Below are positions 19,290-30,485 of a stretch of DNA of 64,000 nt, one piece after another. The translations under genes and the position numbers were made by a program. This DNA is from Amylostereum areolatum (lineage: Eukaryota > Basidiomycota > Agaricomycetes > Russulales > Stereaceae), in contig SAXG01000040.1 in the NCBI GenBank assembly GCA_012932865.1, positions 351,468 through 415,467 on the forward strand. The letters run 5' to 3'. The notes under the pieces were generated by a model that worked only from the letters and a program-made list of their open reading frames with translations, ran no database searches and had not been told where the DNA came from. Each line of letters opens with the position of its first letter. The stretch's first letter is position 1.

Positions 19290-22200
19290 ATGCCTCCACG
19301 GGTCACCAAACGGGTTCTCAACGCATCCGGCCCTTCCCAGCCTGAGATCAAGCGCGTTCGGTACGATGCCAAAGTATACCGGGGCCGCATTGTGAAGGTA
19401 CAAAAGACCCTGAAGAAGCCGAGAGGTGCGCCCAAGCCGGACAGTCACCAAGGCGAATCCTCTACACAGCCCAGCACTGTGACCCCTCTGGACCGTGCAC
19501 TATATGACAATCAAGGTGACCTGGCTCTGTACGATACAGAGCCAGTGTACAGACCCACAAGCACGGTACGTGGGTGTAAATGTCTATGCGTGAAATCGTC
19601 CCTGTGATCCTGCCCATCTAGTCGCAAAACGATTTCATGCGGCAATGGCTCCCGAAGGAGGGGATCTATACTCATGCCCTGTACGACCGGGAGGCTCCCC
19701 CTGCCGGCGCAATATGCAGTCAGTGCCCCCTCAGCACTGACCAGGCTGATTTGTTTCGATGTCTTCTCTGTTTTGCACGACCAGTTTACTGTGGAAACTG
19801 TATGAAAGCGACTCATTCAAAACTCCCATTCCACAGGGTGCAACACTGGACCGGATCATATTGGAAACCATCTTGGCTGCGAGAGGTTGGGGTATCCCTT
19901 TGCCTAGGTCATGGAGGGCAGGCATGTTCAGGTCATATAGGACCAGAAGAAGTTGCGACTGATGCCGGTGAGCCCCGTGGGCAACAAGGGGGTGAACCCG
20001 GCTCGCCATCTGATGGAGCCGAGGTTATTGCCGACGAAAGTATGCCCGATCTTCTGACAGCCGAGATTGAAGATGGTATGTGAGTGACAAACCATCGAAT
20101 ACCACTCATATCCATACAATGGAAAGTACAGGGGACAATATTGAAGATGAATTCATGGTCACAGGGGACGACGCCTGGGACGACATCCCGCTCGAGGAGC
20201 CGGCTTCGGCTCCGGCCGATTCCTTACAGGATTTCGGCCCAGGAAGGTACGGAAAGGATATGTATGGAAACAGCATCCTGACCATTCTCGACACCACTGG
20301 ATACCATCAACTGGGTGTTCGTTGGTGCACGTGTCCCGATGCCAAGCCACACGATGAGCAGCTGTTTGCACACGGCATGTTTGCGACGAGTGTAAAGCGG
20401 CCACAAACAGCTTGCACGCACAATGTCCTGGACGAGTTCCTGATGGACAACCGAACCTGCACAACCACACCGTATGAATACATGATGAAGCTCAAGCATT
20501 TAACGAGCCGTTCTCAAGCTCATCTTCTCCCGGTGAGTGTTCCGTTGCGATTCACAGACTCCAGACCGAATTCTGGGGCAGAATCGGTACCGAGAGTTTA
20601 TGAGGATTGGCCGGCTCTGGCGACATTTACAACTGCGCATTCGCAATGGATCCACTCTTCCCGATGTACCCGATCCTGGGCCCGGTGAATATGCCGACTT
20701 CTGCCCCGCGTGTCCCCAGCCTGGCATAAACTTGCCCGAAAATTGGTTTCTGGATCTTAGAAGGTACGAACAGAGTAAATGGATCACAAACACGATATTG
20801 ATTGCCATGTAGATGGTTATATCAACGGATCATTTTGCTCGATGGTAACTTTAAAGCGGAAGGCATGAAGATGCGACGCCCTGAGGATGATGTGGTTCTT
20901 TCCGACAGTCTTCAGTATCTTGTTGGATCTGAACGGTTCAAGATACATCTTCGGTCCGGGAAAGAATACGAGGAGGTACGTGCTCGGCCTGTCCTTTCGG
21001 CATGGTCTGACCGGGTAGGCAGAAGCCGACCTGCAATGAGCACAAGGCAGTGGCCAAAGCGAATGCAGAACGGCACCACCTGGTCACAACCGGTGTCGGC
21101 TCTGCAGCATGCCCACATGGATGCTTTTATCCTCATGCGTCGGTCAACTTCGAGAAGGGAGAAAGGTTTGTTTGGTCAGTTTTACAGAGGGGAAGTTGCT
21201 GAACTCCCACAAGGCAAGTCAACATGGACTATGCTTTCGTTAACGCCGTCAACTACTACACGGAGGGTACCCCGTCTGTCCTCGGCATCTACGATATCAA
21301 CTGCCAGTACTCGGTGAACTTTTTGAAGCGGGTGGACCAGTCTCCAGAACTATCCATCAATGAGAAGATTCTCCTTCGATTTGCCATTGGGCTTTTCCAC
21401 GTCCATGGCCACCAGGAGAGCTGTTTATGCCGTTACACACCGAGCTATATTCCTGGTGCCCGGACGACAGCCGGAGAGCTTCTGGAATCTATGTGGGCCG
21501 AACTTAACAAGGTATTCATATCGTGCCGCACCATGTCGGTCTCTCATCGTGCCGACGTTATCAACGATCACATGGCATGGCTCAACTGGAACAAATGGAG
21601 CAAAATCGGTATATCTTACGGCAACTTATTCCATACATGCTGACCCGCCTTTCAGTCCCGGTGCTATCACGACAGCTTGAAAAGGCCCACACAGAGATGA
21701 AAGCAGCTGTGGAAGTGTTGGAAGAAATGACCCGCACCATACCGGATGACCTGGTGGCAACTTGGACGCAGATGGACGCAGAGGCACAGGCCCAACGGGA
21801 CCGAGGCGATGTAGAAGGGATGCGCATCTACGATGTATCAATTCAGAAGGGTATGCGTTGACACTGTCTATCTGTCGTATCCGGGATAACACTATTTCAG
21901 CACCCACTCGTGCCGAGGTACTCTTTCGCCTTGCCGAAGCCGAGTCCGAAACCCGCGGCTCTCTCCCCGGGACGGCAAGCTGGTTGGTGGAGTGCTTGAA
22001 GGTGGAGGAAGTACAGTACGTTATCCCATATTTAGTGACTTGCCCAATATGACGATTCGAGCAGAGTTGCGCTGGAGGCACACGCGCGCCGAATGGGCCG
22101 AGCACCGACAAAGGACGCACTGAACAAGCTCCAAGATCGTCGCGTACGGCTCGCAAATCGAATCAATGCAGTCGAGAGTGAATCGGCGCAGTTTCTCCAA

Positions 22201-23221
22201 GCCGAATCGCATCAGCCAATGGATTCGTGGGTCGATTTGGACATTGTTCCCAGAAACGTAGGAGCCGATGAGGTTCCCCTCTACCCTGAAGATAGTGACG
22301 AGGAAGCCGACCCACCCGGCCCATTGACGCTTACCGAGGATATCCAGTCCGAGTTGCGCCCCCTTCCATTGCCCTCGTATATGACGGCACAGCAACGCGA
22401 ACGCTTGGGTCTGCAAAGGCTGGCAGAACAAGAGCTCGAGCTTCGTGAGGCACAAATGAGCACAGCTATAGAAGAAATACAAACCAGCCAGGGCCAAAAG
22501 TCAATCATCTTTCGGAAGGAGGTGCGTACAAGCCGAAGCCAGCGGACCTCAAACCGATCGTGGGCCGGCGTGAAAGCCGTCGACAAAACCCTTCGGCACC
22601 ATGTTCGAATGTATGCCAGAGCCCGACGAGCTGCCATAATACTTGGCCTCAGCGAAGAAAAGTGTACCACCAAGTTTCGGCCCATCCTGACCTCCGACCT
22701 GGCGGTGCATTCCTTTGTGATCGACCCGACGGAACGAGGACAACGGAATACACAGCTTCCGTGGTTCTGGCGGGTCAACATTCGAAGAGACACAGATGAC
22801 GTTCCGTACATGGATGAATGTGAGTCGGTCGCCCAGTGTGGAGTTGAGTGGGACTCAATCGGGGCCCCACTTAGTCTGGCGTGTCCAGTGGCTAAAGGCG
22901 AATGCACGAGCCGAACGTTGGACCGAGGATTATATCGCGGTTCGGCATGAGATGGATTGGGTCGTCAATATGTTTGACTTCAAGGCCAGGTGGTGGGCAG
23001 AGCTTGCGGGCCGGTTACAAGCCGATGGATTTGCTGGCCATCGAGCTTACACACTTGGCGAGCAGGCATTCTGGCAGAGGAGAGCCGGATACGCTCGCGT
23101 AGAGTTTGGCCGAGCAAAGGGGCGGATCGACGGTGGGTCCATAGAGTATGAAGCCGAGCCGATTTCGCAGGAGCCGATAACGGGTGACCAGAATTTGGAT
23201 ATCCCACCACAAAGGGGGTAG
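19290..23221 (+). CDS. KDZ (Kyakuja-Dileera-Zisupton) family transposase, about 1149 aa
   Basis: Eleven exons: 19290-19565, 19622-20075, 20132-20532, 20558-20763, 20813-20975, 21023-21165, 21214-21608, 21656-21850, 21901-22015, 22065-22819, 22875-23221. Exon 2 carries the CxC2-type cysteine cluster of KDZ transposases (CSQCPLSTDQ, RCLLC, YCGNCMKATHSKLPFH, ending SLCLGHGGQAC). Then come NRYREFMRIGRLWRHL and CPACPQPGINLPENW. Catalytic-core landmarks are LLDGNF, YDINCQYSVNF and an acidic GELLESMWAELN segment. The C-terminus is long and helical. All joins keep frame, but the gap between exons 3 and 4 is only 25 bp, too short for a normal intron. This is a cut-and-paste DNA transposase. It sits between genes C and D, and unknown genes A-E surround it. 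Apart from the 25-bp gap it looks intact. Confidence 0.9.
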
Positions 23222-23276
23222 ATGATGCCATGTTTTACAAAACCAATGTAACAACATATTCGTTACAACATATTCG

Positions 23277-23949
23277 TTACATACCATAGCCCTGCAACGC
23301 TGCCTTGACGGTGTCAAGCCTCTCCACGAGCCTTCTCTCGGCTTCGGTCACCAGCTCCACGGCATGTTCGAGTGAACCCTCCTTTGCTTGACTGACCGCG
23401 AGGGCATTGAAAAGGTTTCCAATGAGATTTGAATCAGGGTAAACCTTCACCACACAGTCAAATAAAGACAAGAAAATACAGGTCAAAGGCCGGTTACTTA
23501 CCGGGGCAAATGTGTTGCACTTCATGATGTCAACCATGAATTCCACGGCAAAGTCCGGGATGTCCATGGCCGAGGTGTTGTAACCGTATTTCTTCCAGTC
23601 GATGGCTGTGCAGAGGCGATATTGAGGCGATTCGTCTGGGCGCAGAAGTGATGCGAGCGCCTGAGGGATCGAGTTGTACATATAGATTGTAGCTTGGGGG
23701 CCCAACAATAGGTACTCGCCCCACACAAGGGAAATTCTGAGCTGGGAGCATTAATGTCAGAGTGATATGAAGTGTGGCCGGACCGACAACAAACAACGGT
23801 ACCATTTCGCGCATGAATACAAGCCGATCGGATTTGGAGACCGGTTGATTGGTGCGCACGATTGCTTTATCCAGGTCGGACAGAATGGCGTTCAAGTCGC
23901 CCGCCGTAATTCGGTTTGGAGAGGGGGTGCGCTGACGTTGGCGAGGCAT
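23277..23949 (-). CDS. gene D: hypothetical helical protein, 185 aa
   Basis: Minus-strand exons 23949-23795, 23736-23502 and 23444-23277. The first intron uses a GTTTGT donor and CAG acceptor. The protein starts MPRQRQRTPSPNRI and is mostly helical, with EYLLLGPQATIYMYNSIP in the middle and AEAERRLVERLDTVKAALQG-like sequence at the end. Its 3' end faces the KDZ transposase 3' end 55 bp away; its 5' end is divergent from gene E. Family not recognised; its place suggests KDZ-associated cargo. A 16-bp direct repeat (ACAACATATTCGTTAC) lies just past its stop. Confidence 0.65.
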
Positions 23950-24030
23950 TGAGAAAGGAGGGAACTGTTGCAGCTTGAGGAAGGGAGAGAGGTTTCTGCA
24001 CGAGGTCGCAGGCGCCGTAAAATTTCAAGA

Positions 24031-24038
24031 TGACGTCA
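24031..24038. promoter_or_regulatory. TGACGTCA palindrome in the D/E divergent promoter
   Basis: The 155-bp gap between the divergent ATGs of gene D (23949) and gene E (24105) contains one perfect CRE-type octamer TGACGTCA, a bZIP/ATF-type site. It could act on both genes. Evidence is motif and position only. Confidence 0.45.
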
Positions 24039-24104
24039 CGAAACATTAATCAAATCCAGTGACGCCACACTGGGCGCCTACACCCTTGATTCTCTCCCCT
24101 CACC

Positions 24105-25269
24105 ATGTCGAAAGCGTCTTACGGTCCAGAGGACCTGAACCCATCTCTCGGCTCAAAGTCCTTGATTGTGTCCACCGTCAACATGATCAACAACCGACTC
24201 AACCGGGCCACCGAAGCTTTACTCGCAATTCACAACACTGGGGCGCGACTGGACAAGCATCCGAGAAAGGACATTTGGGTGGAAGGAATGGAAGCCGAAT
24301 TAGTAAGTGTTGCATCTATCGGGGTGTTGTCACGGATCGCTCCATTTCTCTCTTCGTTTGCAGACCTCGTACACGCGACGTGTCACGGCACATGACTTTC
24401 CCTTGCATCACATGCTTCAACGACGTCATTGCCCGGACTTCCGAGCGGGGTTCCGCATCCTTATCTATGACATCACTGCTCCGGACCTTCGTCCTCCGCC
24501 CCATGACTCCTTTCCTATTGTTCCCCCCGCTCGCACCACTATCGCATCACATCGCACCATCGTTCCCACTTGTATATAAGGACAGTGTTTCTCTTCCCTT
24601 TTCCCTAGACTGTCCATCTCGTCATACGGTACTGTAGCGCACGTTGCACTACCCTAGACCCCGGCACTCTCGAATCTATTTTCTTCTCGCTCCTCTCATC
24701 GTCGCGACTTAGGCGGTTCATCGGTCTCATAAACTGCGTTTCTGACAGGTGTTCCACCAATGAACTTTTCTAGACCGTTGCTTGTACACTCATCGGGCTA
24801 ATGAACATGACGGGCTACACCTTGGCATGCCTGCCGCCCGCATTTACGGTGATCAGGAAGGCCGTGTTGGACGCAGTCGACAATAACGACCCCGATCTCC
24901 TTCAGCAGAAGTACATTGTATACATGCCAACCGTTCTTGAAGATCCATACTATAGCCCCTGGTGGGAAGAAGATGGTCCTCGGCTCAAGGACCCCTGGAC
25001 GCCGGTGATGGAGCGCATCGCGGCTATGAGAGATAAGGTGAGTATATCTGTTGTCCACATAGTGTTCGTTTTGACTGTTCACCTAGCGAGGGGACTCTGG
25101 GCTTGACCCTGTCAGCACTGCCATTAGAGCGGCGTTGGCTTCTGCAAATGCTCAAGAAGCCGAGATGGCTCGGCTTCCAGACGATGGTGTTGGTAGTCTC
25201 GGAGGGCCCCCGGTTCAAGCGCAGAAGAGCAGACCCGGTGTAAGTGCAAAATCGCAACGTCGTGAATGA
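24105..25269 (+). CDS. gene E: hypothetical protein, 214 aa, intron carries a solo LTR
   Basis: Exons 24105-24302, 24774-25037 and 25087-25269 join in frame. Intron 1 is enlarged to 471 bp by a 420-bp solo LTR; without it and one target duplicate it would be 46 bp. Exon 1 encodes MSKASYGPEDLNPSLG and a helical segment ending WVEGMEAEL. Exon 2 begins with a hydrophobic stretch (TLIGLMNMTGYTLACLPP), then Tyr/Trp/Pro-rich EDPYYSPWWEEDGPR. Exon 3 is Ala/Gln-rich with a basic end. A GTAAGT at 25238 could extend the gene further. Function unknown. Donor and acceptor of the enlarged intron are intact, so the gene may still be expressed. Confidence 0.6.
24328..24747. mobile_element. solo LTR (420 bp) in intron 1 of gene E
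   Basis: The sequence begins TGTCACGG and ends TTTCTGACA, so its last five bases are the inverted repeat of the first five. It is flanked by GGTGT at 24323-24327 and again at 24748-24752. It contains TATATAAGG near 24575 followed by CT-rich sequence, like an LTR promoter on the plus strand. No internal region remains, so it arose by LTR-LTR recombination. It is unrelated in sequence to the 6497/16183 LTRs. Confidence 0.85.
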
Positions 25270-25576
25270 AAATGGTACGGTTTAGAAGGAGGAAGGACGG
25301 ATGATGAGTGGGGACCGAAACAGGACGAAGGGATGGGGAGGTGAGCCGATAGGCCGGAAGCCGATGCAGACAGACGAGAAGCGGAAGTTACGGTACTGAG
25401 TATGTAAACCTGTTTTCCACAGCTCGTGTATGAACCATGCAAATTCGTGAAGCCTGTCAAGGAACCAGTTAATGGAAGGTATACCGTGGTGGGGGAATAT
25501 AGAATTGTGCCGAGGGCGGAGAGCATGTGTGTGGGCCGAGCCACATGAGGTGCCGAGGTTTTGCGGCGCAAATAGC

Positions 25577-26330
25577 GTGGGCCCGCCGGAGAGATATAGG
25601 TTAGTCTTTGCACGGCGTGGGCCCAGTCGAGGCAGATGGGGGGACCCCGTGCGCGAGGACCGTGGGCCCAGTGCAGATAGATGGGGAGACTCATCGCACG
25701 AGAAGCGTAGGCCCAGCCGAGGTAGATGAGGAGTCCCCTCGCGCAAGGACCGTGGGCCCAACCGAGGGAGGTGCAGGACTGTCCGCACGGCAGTCGTGGG
25801 CCCAACCGAAGGAGCCGAGAGAGAAGGGACCGAAGGGGACAGGCCAGTGGGCACCCGGGGACGAGGACCGTGGGCCCAGCCGAGGTAGATGAGGAGACTT
25901 CTCGCGCGAGGATCGTGGGTCCAGCCGAGGTATATGGAGGGACCCCTCGCGCGAAGATCGTGGGCCCAGCCGAGGGAGACGAGGAGAACCCTCGCGCGAA
26001 GACAGTGGGCCCATTGGGGAGACATGGAGGGAACCTTTGTTGAGAGCCGTGGGCCCGGCCAAGGAATACGGTCGGCTGTGCATGAGAACCGCGGGCCCAG
26101 CTGAGAGAGATGGAGGGGGTGTCCGCGGGGTGCCCGTGGGCCCATTCGAGGGAGACAGAGGGACGCTCCACATGGGGGTCGTGGGCCCACCGGGTGGAGA
26201 TGTAAACAGAGCGGGTTGCGAGGACCGCGGGCCCACCAGAGGGAGCCGGGAAACGTGCCGCTTGTCTGGATCGTGGGCCCAATGGATTGTGCCGAGCAAA
26301 GGACACATGGGCTCTACATGGGCCGGCACG
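25577..26330. repeat. minisatellite, about 45 bp per unit, GTGGGCCCA core
   Basis: A GGGCCC-type core recurs at 25579, 25619, 25664, 25709, 25754, 25798, 25872, 25917, 25962, 26007, 26051, 26093, 26138, 26183, 26229 and 26275, most often 45 bp apart. Two of these are one-base variants (25709 and 25917). Units share CGTGGGCCCAGCCGAGG followed by a more variable half. Two outlying cores lie at about 26419 and 26456. Because the period is a multiple of three, long open frames appear on both strands (to 377 codons on minus), giving 15-residue repeats. I treat these as a by-product. Confidence 0.85.
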
Positions 26331-26491
26331 TCTCACATGACATACCATTGTATTGAATCTTGAACGTATACAAAACGAAACGGTATTACACCTGTAATTC
26401 TAACTACGAAGTATCCGTGGGCCCACCCAGCCGAGTCGGCTCCTCACTCATGCGTGGGCCCACGTGGGGTCTCCCATCTGACCCCGGCACG

Positions 26492-27026
26492 TCAAGCCGT
26501 GGGGTGAGCCATCTTCAACCCAGAATCAACACTGAATACCCCGGAGGTACCGCCGGCAGAAGATGGAAGACGTACCTGAGCCGTCGTCCGCTCCTTGGGA
26601 CCACGGACGTTCGACCCCTTGTTCCACCGCGCGGCTTCAAGCGCAACAGCGTCTTCATCCTTGTCAAACTCTCCTGGGGAATCGGGGTCGTCGGCATCTG
26701 GAGTGGCCTCAGCTGGTTGTTTGGTCTTCAAAGAGCTGGGATCCTTGGGCAAAGCGACAGCAGCGACAACCGAACTGCCGAGCTGGCGCCACTGAGGCTT
26801 GAGATTGCTGGCGCATGGTGTTGTCACCTTGCTCCGTTTCTGTGCCGTCGTCGGGCTACAAGGGAGGTTATAATAGGTGAGTAAGTAGCGTGGAGGATGG
26901 GAGCTCGGTGTACGCTTCGGTCATGGGCTCCTTGCGCTTCTTGACAGCGTGAGGTGTTGCTGTCGCTGGCTGGGTGCTCCTGGCCTGCAGAACAGCGGCA
27001 CGAACGGAGGGCTTGCCACCCTTCAT
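26492..27026 (-). CDS. gene F: small basic/acidic hypothetical protein, 137 aa
   Basis: Minus-strand exons 27026-26914, 26855-26576 and 26512-26492. Introns have GTACAC and GTACGT donors and TAG/AAG acceptors, and frame is kept. The start MKGGKPSVRAAVLQ follows a short leader. The protein has a basic N-terminus (VKKRKEP), then an Asp/Glu/Pro-rich middle (ADDPDSPGEFDKDEDA) and basic patches. No domain recognised. Similar low-complexity proteins lie near DNA transposons in mushroom genomes, so an accessory role to the neighbouring Plavaka element is possible but unproven. The last exon is only seven codons and is the weakest part. Confidence 0.5.
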
Positions 27027-29552
27027 CAGGGAAACCCCCCCATAGTTATTTTTGGTAATCGTTTCCCGGTTTGGCCACGACGCGGCAGAGCAAGCGTGAC
27101 CAAACAGAAGTCGAGTGTGCGCGAGGTGCTGCCGCCCCACCACCTTCCACCGAGATTTTTAGAGTAAAATACTTTGTAGGTGGCGATTTATACTATATTA
27201 CTTTACATCTGTGAGCTTGAAACAATGAAAACGACTCAGTGGGCACGACTGCTACACGAACGAGTTCACATCCGAAAATTTCCTAATTAGGAAGTCGACG
27301 CGAGACGCGCTGGCTGTGGGCACCTCCGAGACTGTTTTTGTTGTAGCTCTCAAACTATTGCTCATGTACAGAAGATAATTATATGCGAATGATCAGTATA
27401 GAAATGCGATTCTGAGAGTATCAAGATCGTCTTTTTTTTGCGAGTTTTTGCAAGGGGTGGTCTGCAGAGCTCAACCCCCCATGCTCATGCTTTTTTGACC
27501 ATTCAGTGATATTCCGGAAACAGAGGAGCACAGAACATGATGTATTCAACTTTATAGTACATATACAATGCATAGAATAGGTGATCTACATAAATAACCA
27601 GAGGATCCCAGAAAGAAAACACCCCTCCTGCTCAAAAAAGCGCCAGTATCCACCCTCCTCCTGAGACTGCCTGACCGCCTATCCTTCAAGTGGAAGGAGC
27701 ACGAGCAGGGACACGGAGGCGTTCGCGGTCCGTGCATTCGTCGGGCGCGGAGACGAAGGGTGCGTACACCGATAGGGAGCCGTGTGCGTGGAGGGTGAGG
27801 CCTAGGAGTTTGCAACTGACAGTGCTTGCGCGCGAGGAGTGTCGGGTAGGGGGCCGGCATGACGTCGTCCGGGAACAACGGATGGGCAGATGACGGGTGG
27901 AGTGAAACAGGCGAGGCGCTCGCGCACCCTTGGCCACGGCCGTAGGGAGACCGCCGGCGCGCAGCGGACGCGGGCACTGCGTAGGCGTGCGAGCGTGCGC
28001 TCAATGGAGAGTGCGCAACGGTGCGGCATGGAAAAACTTGGCAGGGGCAGCAGGGATGGGGGTGTTGGGTGTAAAGGCGGAGGTGTTGGGCATGGGAATA
28101 GGCGGAGGGAATGGGGGAGGGGACGCGGGTAGGGACGCGTACGTGTCCTGGGCCCATACGCGCATGCAAGTTGAGCACGTTCGATGCGGGGTCGCGCAGA
28201 GGTGATGGTGTGGGCACCGCGATGAGCGGAGGGGGCACAATGGGGGCGTGCGGAGAGTGAGGACGTGCAAGTGAGCATGGAGGCAGGGTGTTAGACGGGG
28301 GGGAGGGCGGGAGGGACGCGTGCGAGGATGCATGCACGGTGGACACCTTGTGCACGGGGGAGGTCTTGGACGCGTTGGAGGGTTGGCGCGCAGAGGCGTT
28401 GCAGCGGGGACGGCGCGGTTCCATGCGCGTCTGGGACCCGTACGTGTTGAGGGGCACGCGTGGACAGTAGCCGTCAGAATTGAGAGCGTGAGGGAGATGC
28501 GGATGACGCACCTAGCGAGCTTCCCAATGCTCTCACTCCCTCTCGTCACCTTCACCTTCGCTTCCCTCGACTTGGAGCTTGGAGGACTTCGGACTTGTGA
28601 TTCCAGGCGTTGGTGTTGAACGTTGTTGACGCGGTCGCGTCGAGACCGCACGGACGGAGCTTGCGTCACCGTGACGAGCCGTCACGCTGGCCGCGAGCAT
28701 ATAAACCGGAGTTTTCCGAGGCTTCGTCTGTCGTCTCTTTTCCCGTTTCCCTTCCTTGTCCCCAATCTCCTCCTTCGTTCCTTCCCTTCCTCCACTGCCC
28801 TCGCCTCTTGCCTATTGCTTCCTACGCCTCACCGCATCTACCGAGTTTGCGCCGCCATGCGGCGCATTGTCTTCGTGTTCGCTCTCGCCCCTTTCCCGTC
28901 ACGCGCGTTCAGGGCGGTTTTCCGTTTAGTCTACGGCATCAGGTGCGTCGCTTACCGGAGCTCGTGCCGTCCGCTGGCTGACTCTTCTAGCATGTTCTTT
29001 AGGACTACATTTGGGAGCTTTGGAGAGCCCGGAACAGGTGAGTTGATCATCATATCTCGGTTGTGTCCATCTTGCTGATGTCATTCTTTTCAGTCATGCC
29101 TTCTTGTTTCGGCAGTGTTGGGATCTGTTCATTCTTGACTTTGATTATGTAATAATATTTTGTACCTCAACTTATGAATTAATATATCTGTTCAAGCATT
29201 CTAAAGCTATTGATAAGTTTGTTTATATAAGCCTGATAATTGACAAGCAAATGGATATTTATGGTCTGCAATTACCTTTAATTACTGTGGCTACCTGCCT
29301 GCCTTATTCTAGGGGTGTTTGGGATGATAATTGAAGGTAATTGAATCAATAACAAGTAACTATGCTCAAGTAAAAAAAATAACTCAGGCTGACCTACGTA
29401 ATTTGCTGTAATTACTAACTTCCAGTAACTGATGGTAATTGACAGTAACTGAGCACAATTACGGTCAATTACCTTCAATAACTAGGGGGTAGGATCCCTG
29501 ATGTTGACGGCCTGCGAGCGTCAATTGGTAAGCGTTTCGTGGGTAAAGATGT
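27027..29552. other. gene-poor stretch with compositional extremes
   Basis: 27150-27560 is AT-rich with poly-T. 27600-28600 is GC-rich with long open frames in several phases rich in Pro/Ser/Arg/His, which I judge not to be genes. 28680-28760 has a TATAAACC box followed by a CT-rich tract, like a promoter or LTR fragment, but I could not define ends. 29100-29300 is AT-rich with nothing recognisable. Confidence 0.4.
29313..29490. repeat. AT-rich inverted-repeat element (MITE-like remnant)
   Basis: Near its left side the sequence reads TAATTGAAGGTAATTGA and at the right its near-perfect inverse TCAATTACCTTCAATAA. In between, TAATTG/CAATTA words recur. The left border GGGGTGTTTGG resembles the ends of some MITE and hAT-type elements. 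No target duplication was found, so it is probably truncated. Confidence 0.4.
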
Positions 29553-30218
29553 TCATTCTCGCACCTTGCTAGCGGCGGGCGCTTTCTTTTTCTTGGAGTG
29601 CGCCATCTTGACACCGTGACTCTCTTCCTCGCTTTGATCTGGGCTGGGCCCATCGTCTTCATCCTCGTCCATGGCATCTTCCTGGTAAGAGGCGTCGCTA
29701 GCAGGACCAGGACTGGAAAAAACTTGACCAGCGTCGGCAGGACCAGCAAGCTTGGTGAACGAGTCCATTGGAGACTGAACATGCGTGGCCGGTATAGTAC
29801 CTGTATTCGTTCGTAGGCCTCATCAGTATGTATTTCAATCAAGGACATGTGGGTGATGCTTACCATCTTCATCCTCATCGTGATCAGGTTCGACTGGGGG
29901 AGTGGCCTCAGGCTCACGAGTTGGAACGACACGCCTACGAGGTCCTAGAGGCATCGGCGGTGCCGTCGAGCGGCGCCAGGCCTTGTTCTTCGTGTCATCG
30001 CGCCTGTATTTGTCTTCAAGCTTGGCCAGTGTGCGCACACTCTCGGCTTCAGTCAAAATGGCCGTATTCTCGGCCACTCGTTTCGCTAGGGTGGCCAGAT
30101 CGTCATCGACCTTCTTCTGCGCTGAAGTGCGACGTGGCACCGGCATGACACCTTTTATGCGAGCGGGGTTAGTGTTTCTCTTGTTGCGATCAGGCTGGGC
30201 ACGCGTGGGGGCACTCAT
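29553..30218 (-). CDS. gene G: charged coiled-coil-like protein, 200 aa
   Basis: Minus-strand exons 30218-29864 and 29800-29553 (GTAAGC donor, ATACAG acceptor). The ATG at 30218 opens MSAPTRAQPDRNKRNTNPAR. Residues 35-85 are helical and charged (DDDLATLAKRVAENTAILTE). Then come Pro/Arg-rich sequence, an acidic tract and a KKKK end. It is transcribed divergently from the Plavaka transposase, 267 bp away. Not recognised beyond resembling nuclear low-complexity proteins found near such transposons. A further 3' exon after a possible GTGCGA donor cannot be excluded. Confidence 0.6.
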
Positions 30219-30485
30219 GATGAGAATTGAGGGAGGAAAGGGGGACGACGAAGTGTGGCTGGATAAGGAAGGGGGGGGGACGACAAGGCGGTGACAGGAG
30301 CACCAGTTTTTTTTCACGGTAGGTTCCAACTCCGCAGTCTTTTCCCCTCTGGATTATCCGCATTTTCAGGCTCCTACTCCCTTTATCTGTCTCCTTACGA
30401 CGCCTGTTTTTCCCTCCTACGCACACATATTATTATCTTTATTCCTCACGCCTATCCCACGTCCCCTGTCTGTCATCTACTCTCC
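30219..30485. promoter_or_regulatory. divergent promoter between gene G and Plavaka transposase
   Basis: A 267-bp gap separates the two divergent ATGs. It contains a G7 run, an A/T-rich patch and a CT-rich leader before the transposase ATG. Shared regulation is inferred from the spacing. Confidence 0.4.

Noticed and set aside
24381..24747. Solo LTR starting at the TGTCACGG of 24381
   Set aside because: Flanks did not match; shifting the start to the earlier TGTCACGG at 24328 gives a perfect GGTGT duplication.
448..25269. TET/JBP oxygenase gene, known to travel with KDZ elements in mushrooms
   Set aside because: Searched by eye for the HxD and Arg-His motifs in all open frames; none convincing in this window.
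25215..26348. Long minus-strand frames (377 and 302 codons) through the minisatellite
   Set aside because: They arise because the repeat period is a multiple of three; several frames on both strands are open, none has a splice or start context, and composition is dictated by the repeat.
27552..28669. Long Pro/Ser/Arg/His-rich frames on the minus strand (319 and 222 codons)
   Set aside because: Three phases are open at once in GC-rich DNA, with no motif, no intron logic and no balanced composition. Probably compositional.
28613..29060. Possible LTR with TATAAACC box and CT-rich tract
   Set aside because: I could not find matching TG/CA ends or a target duplication.
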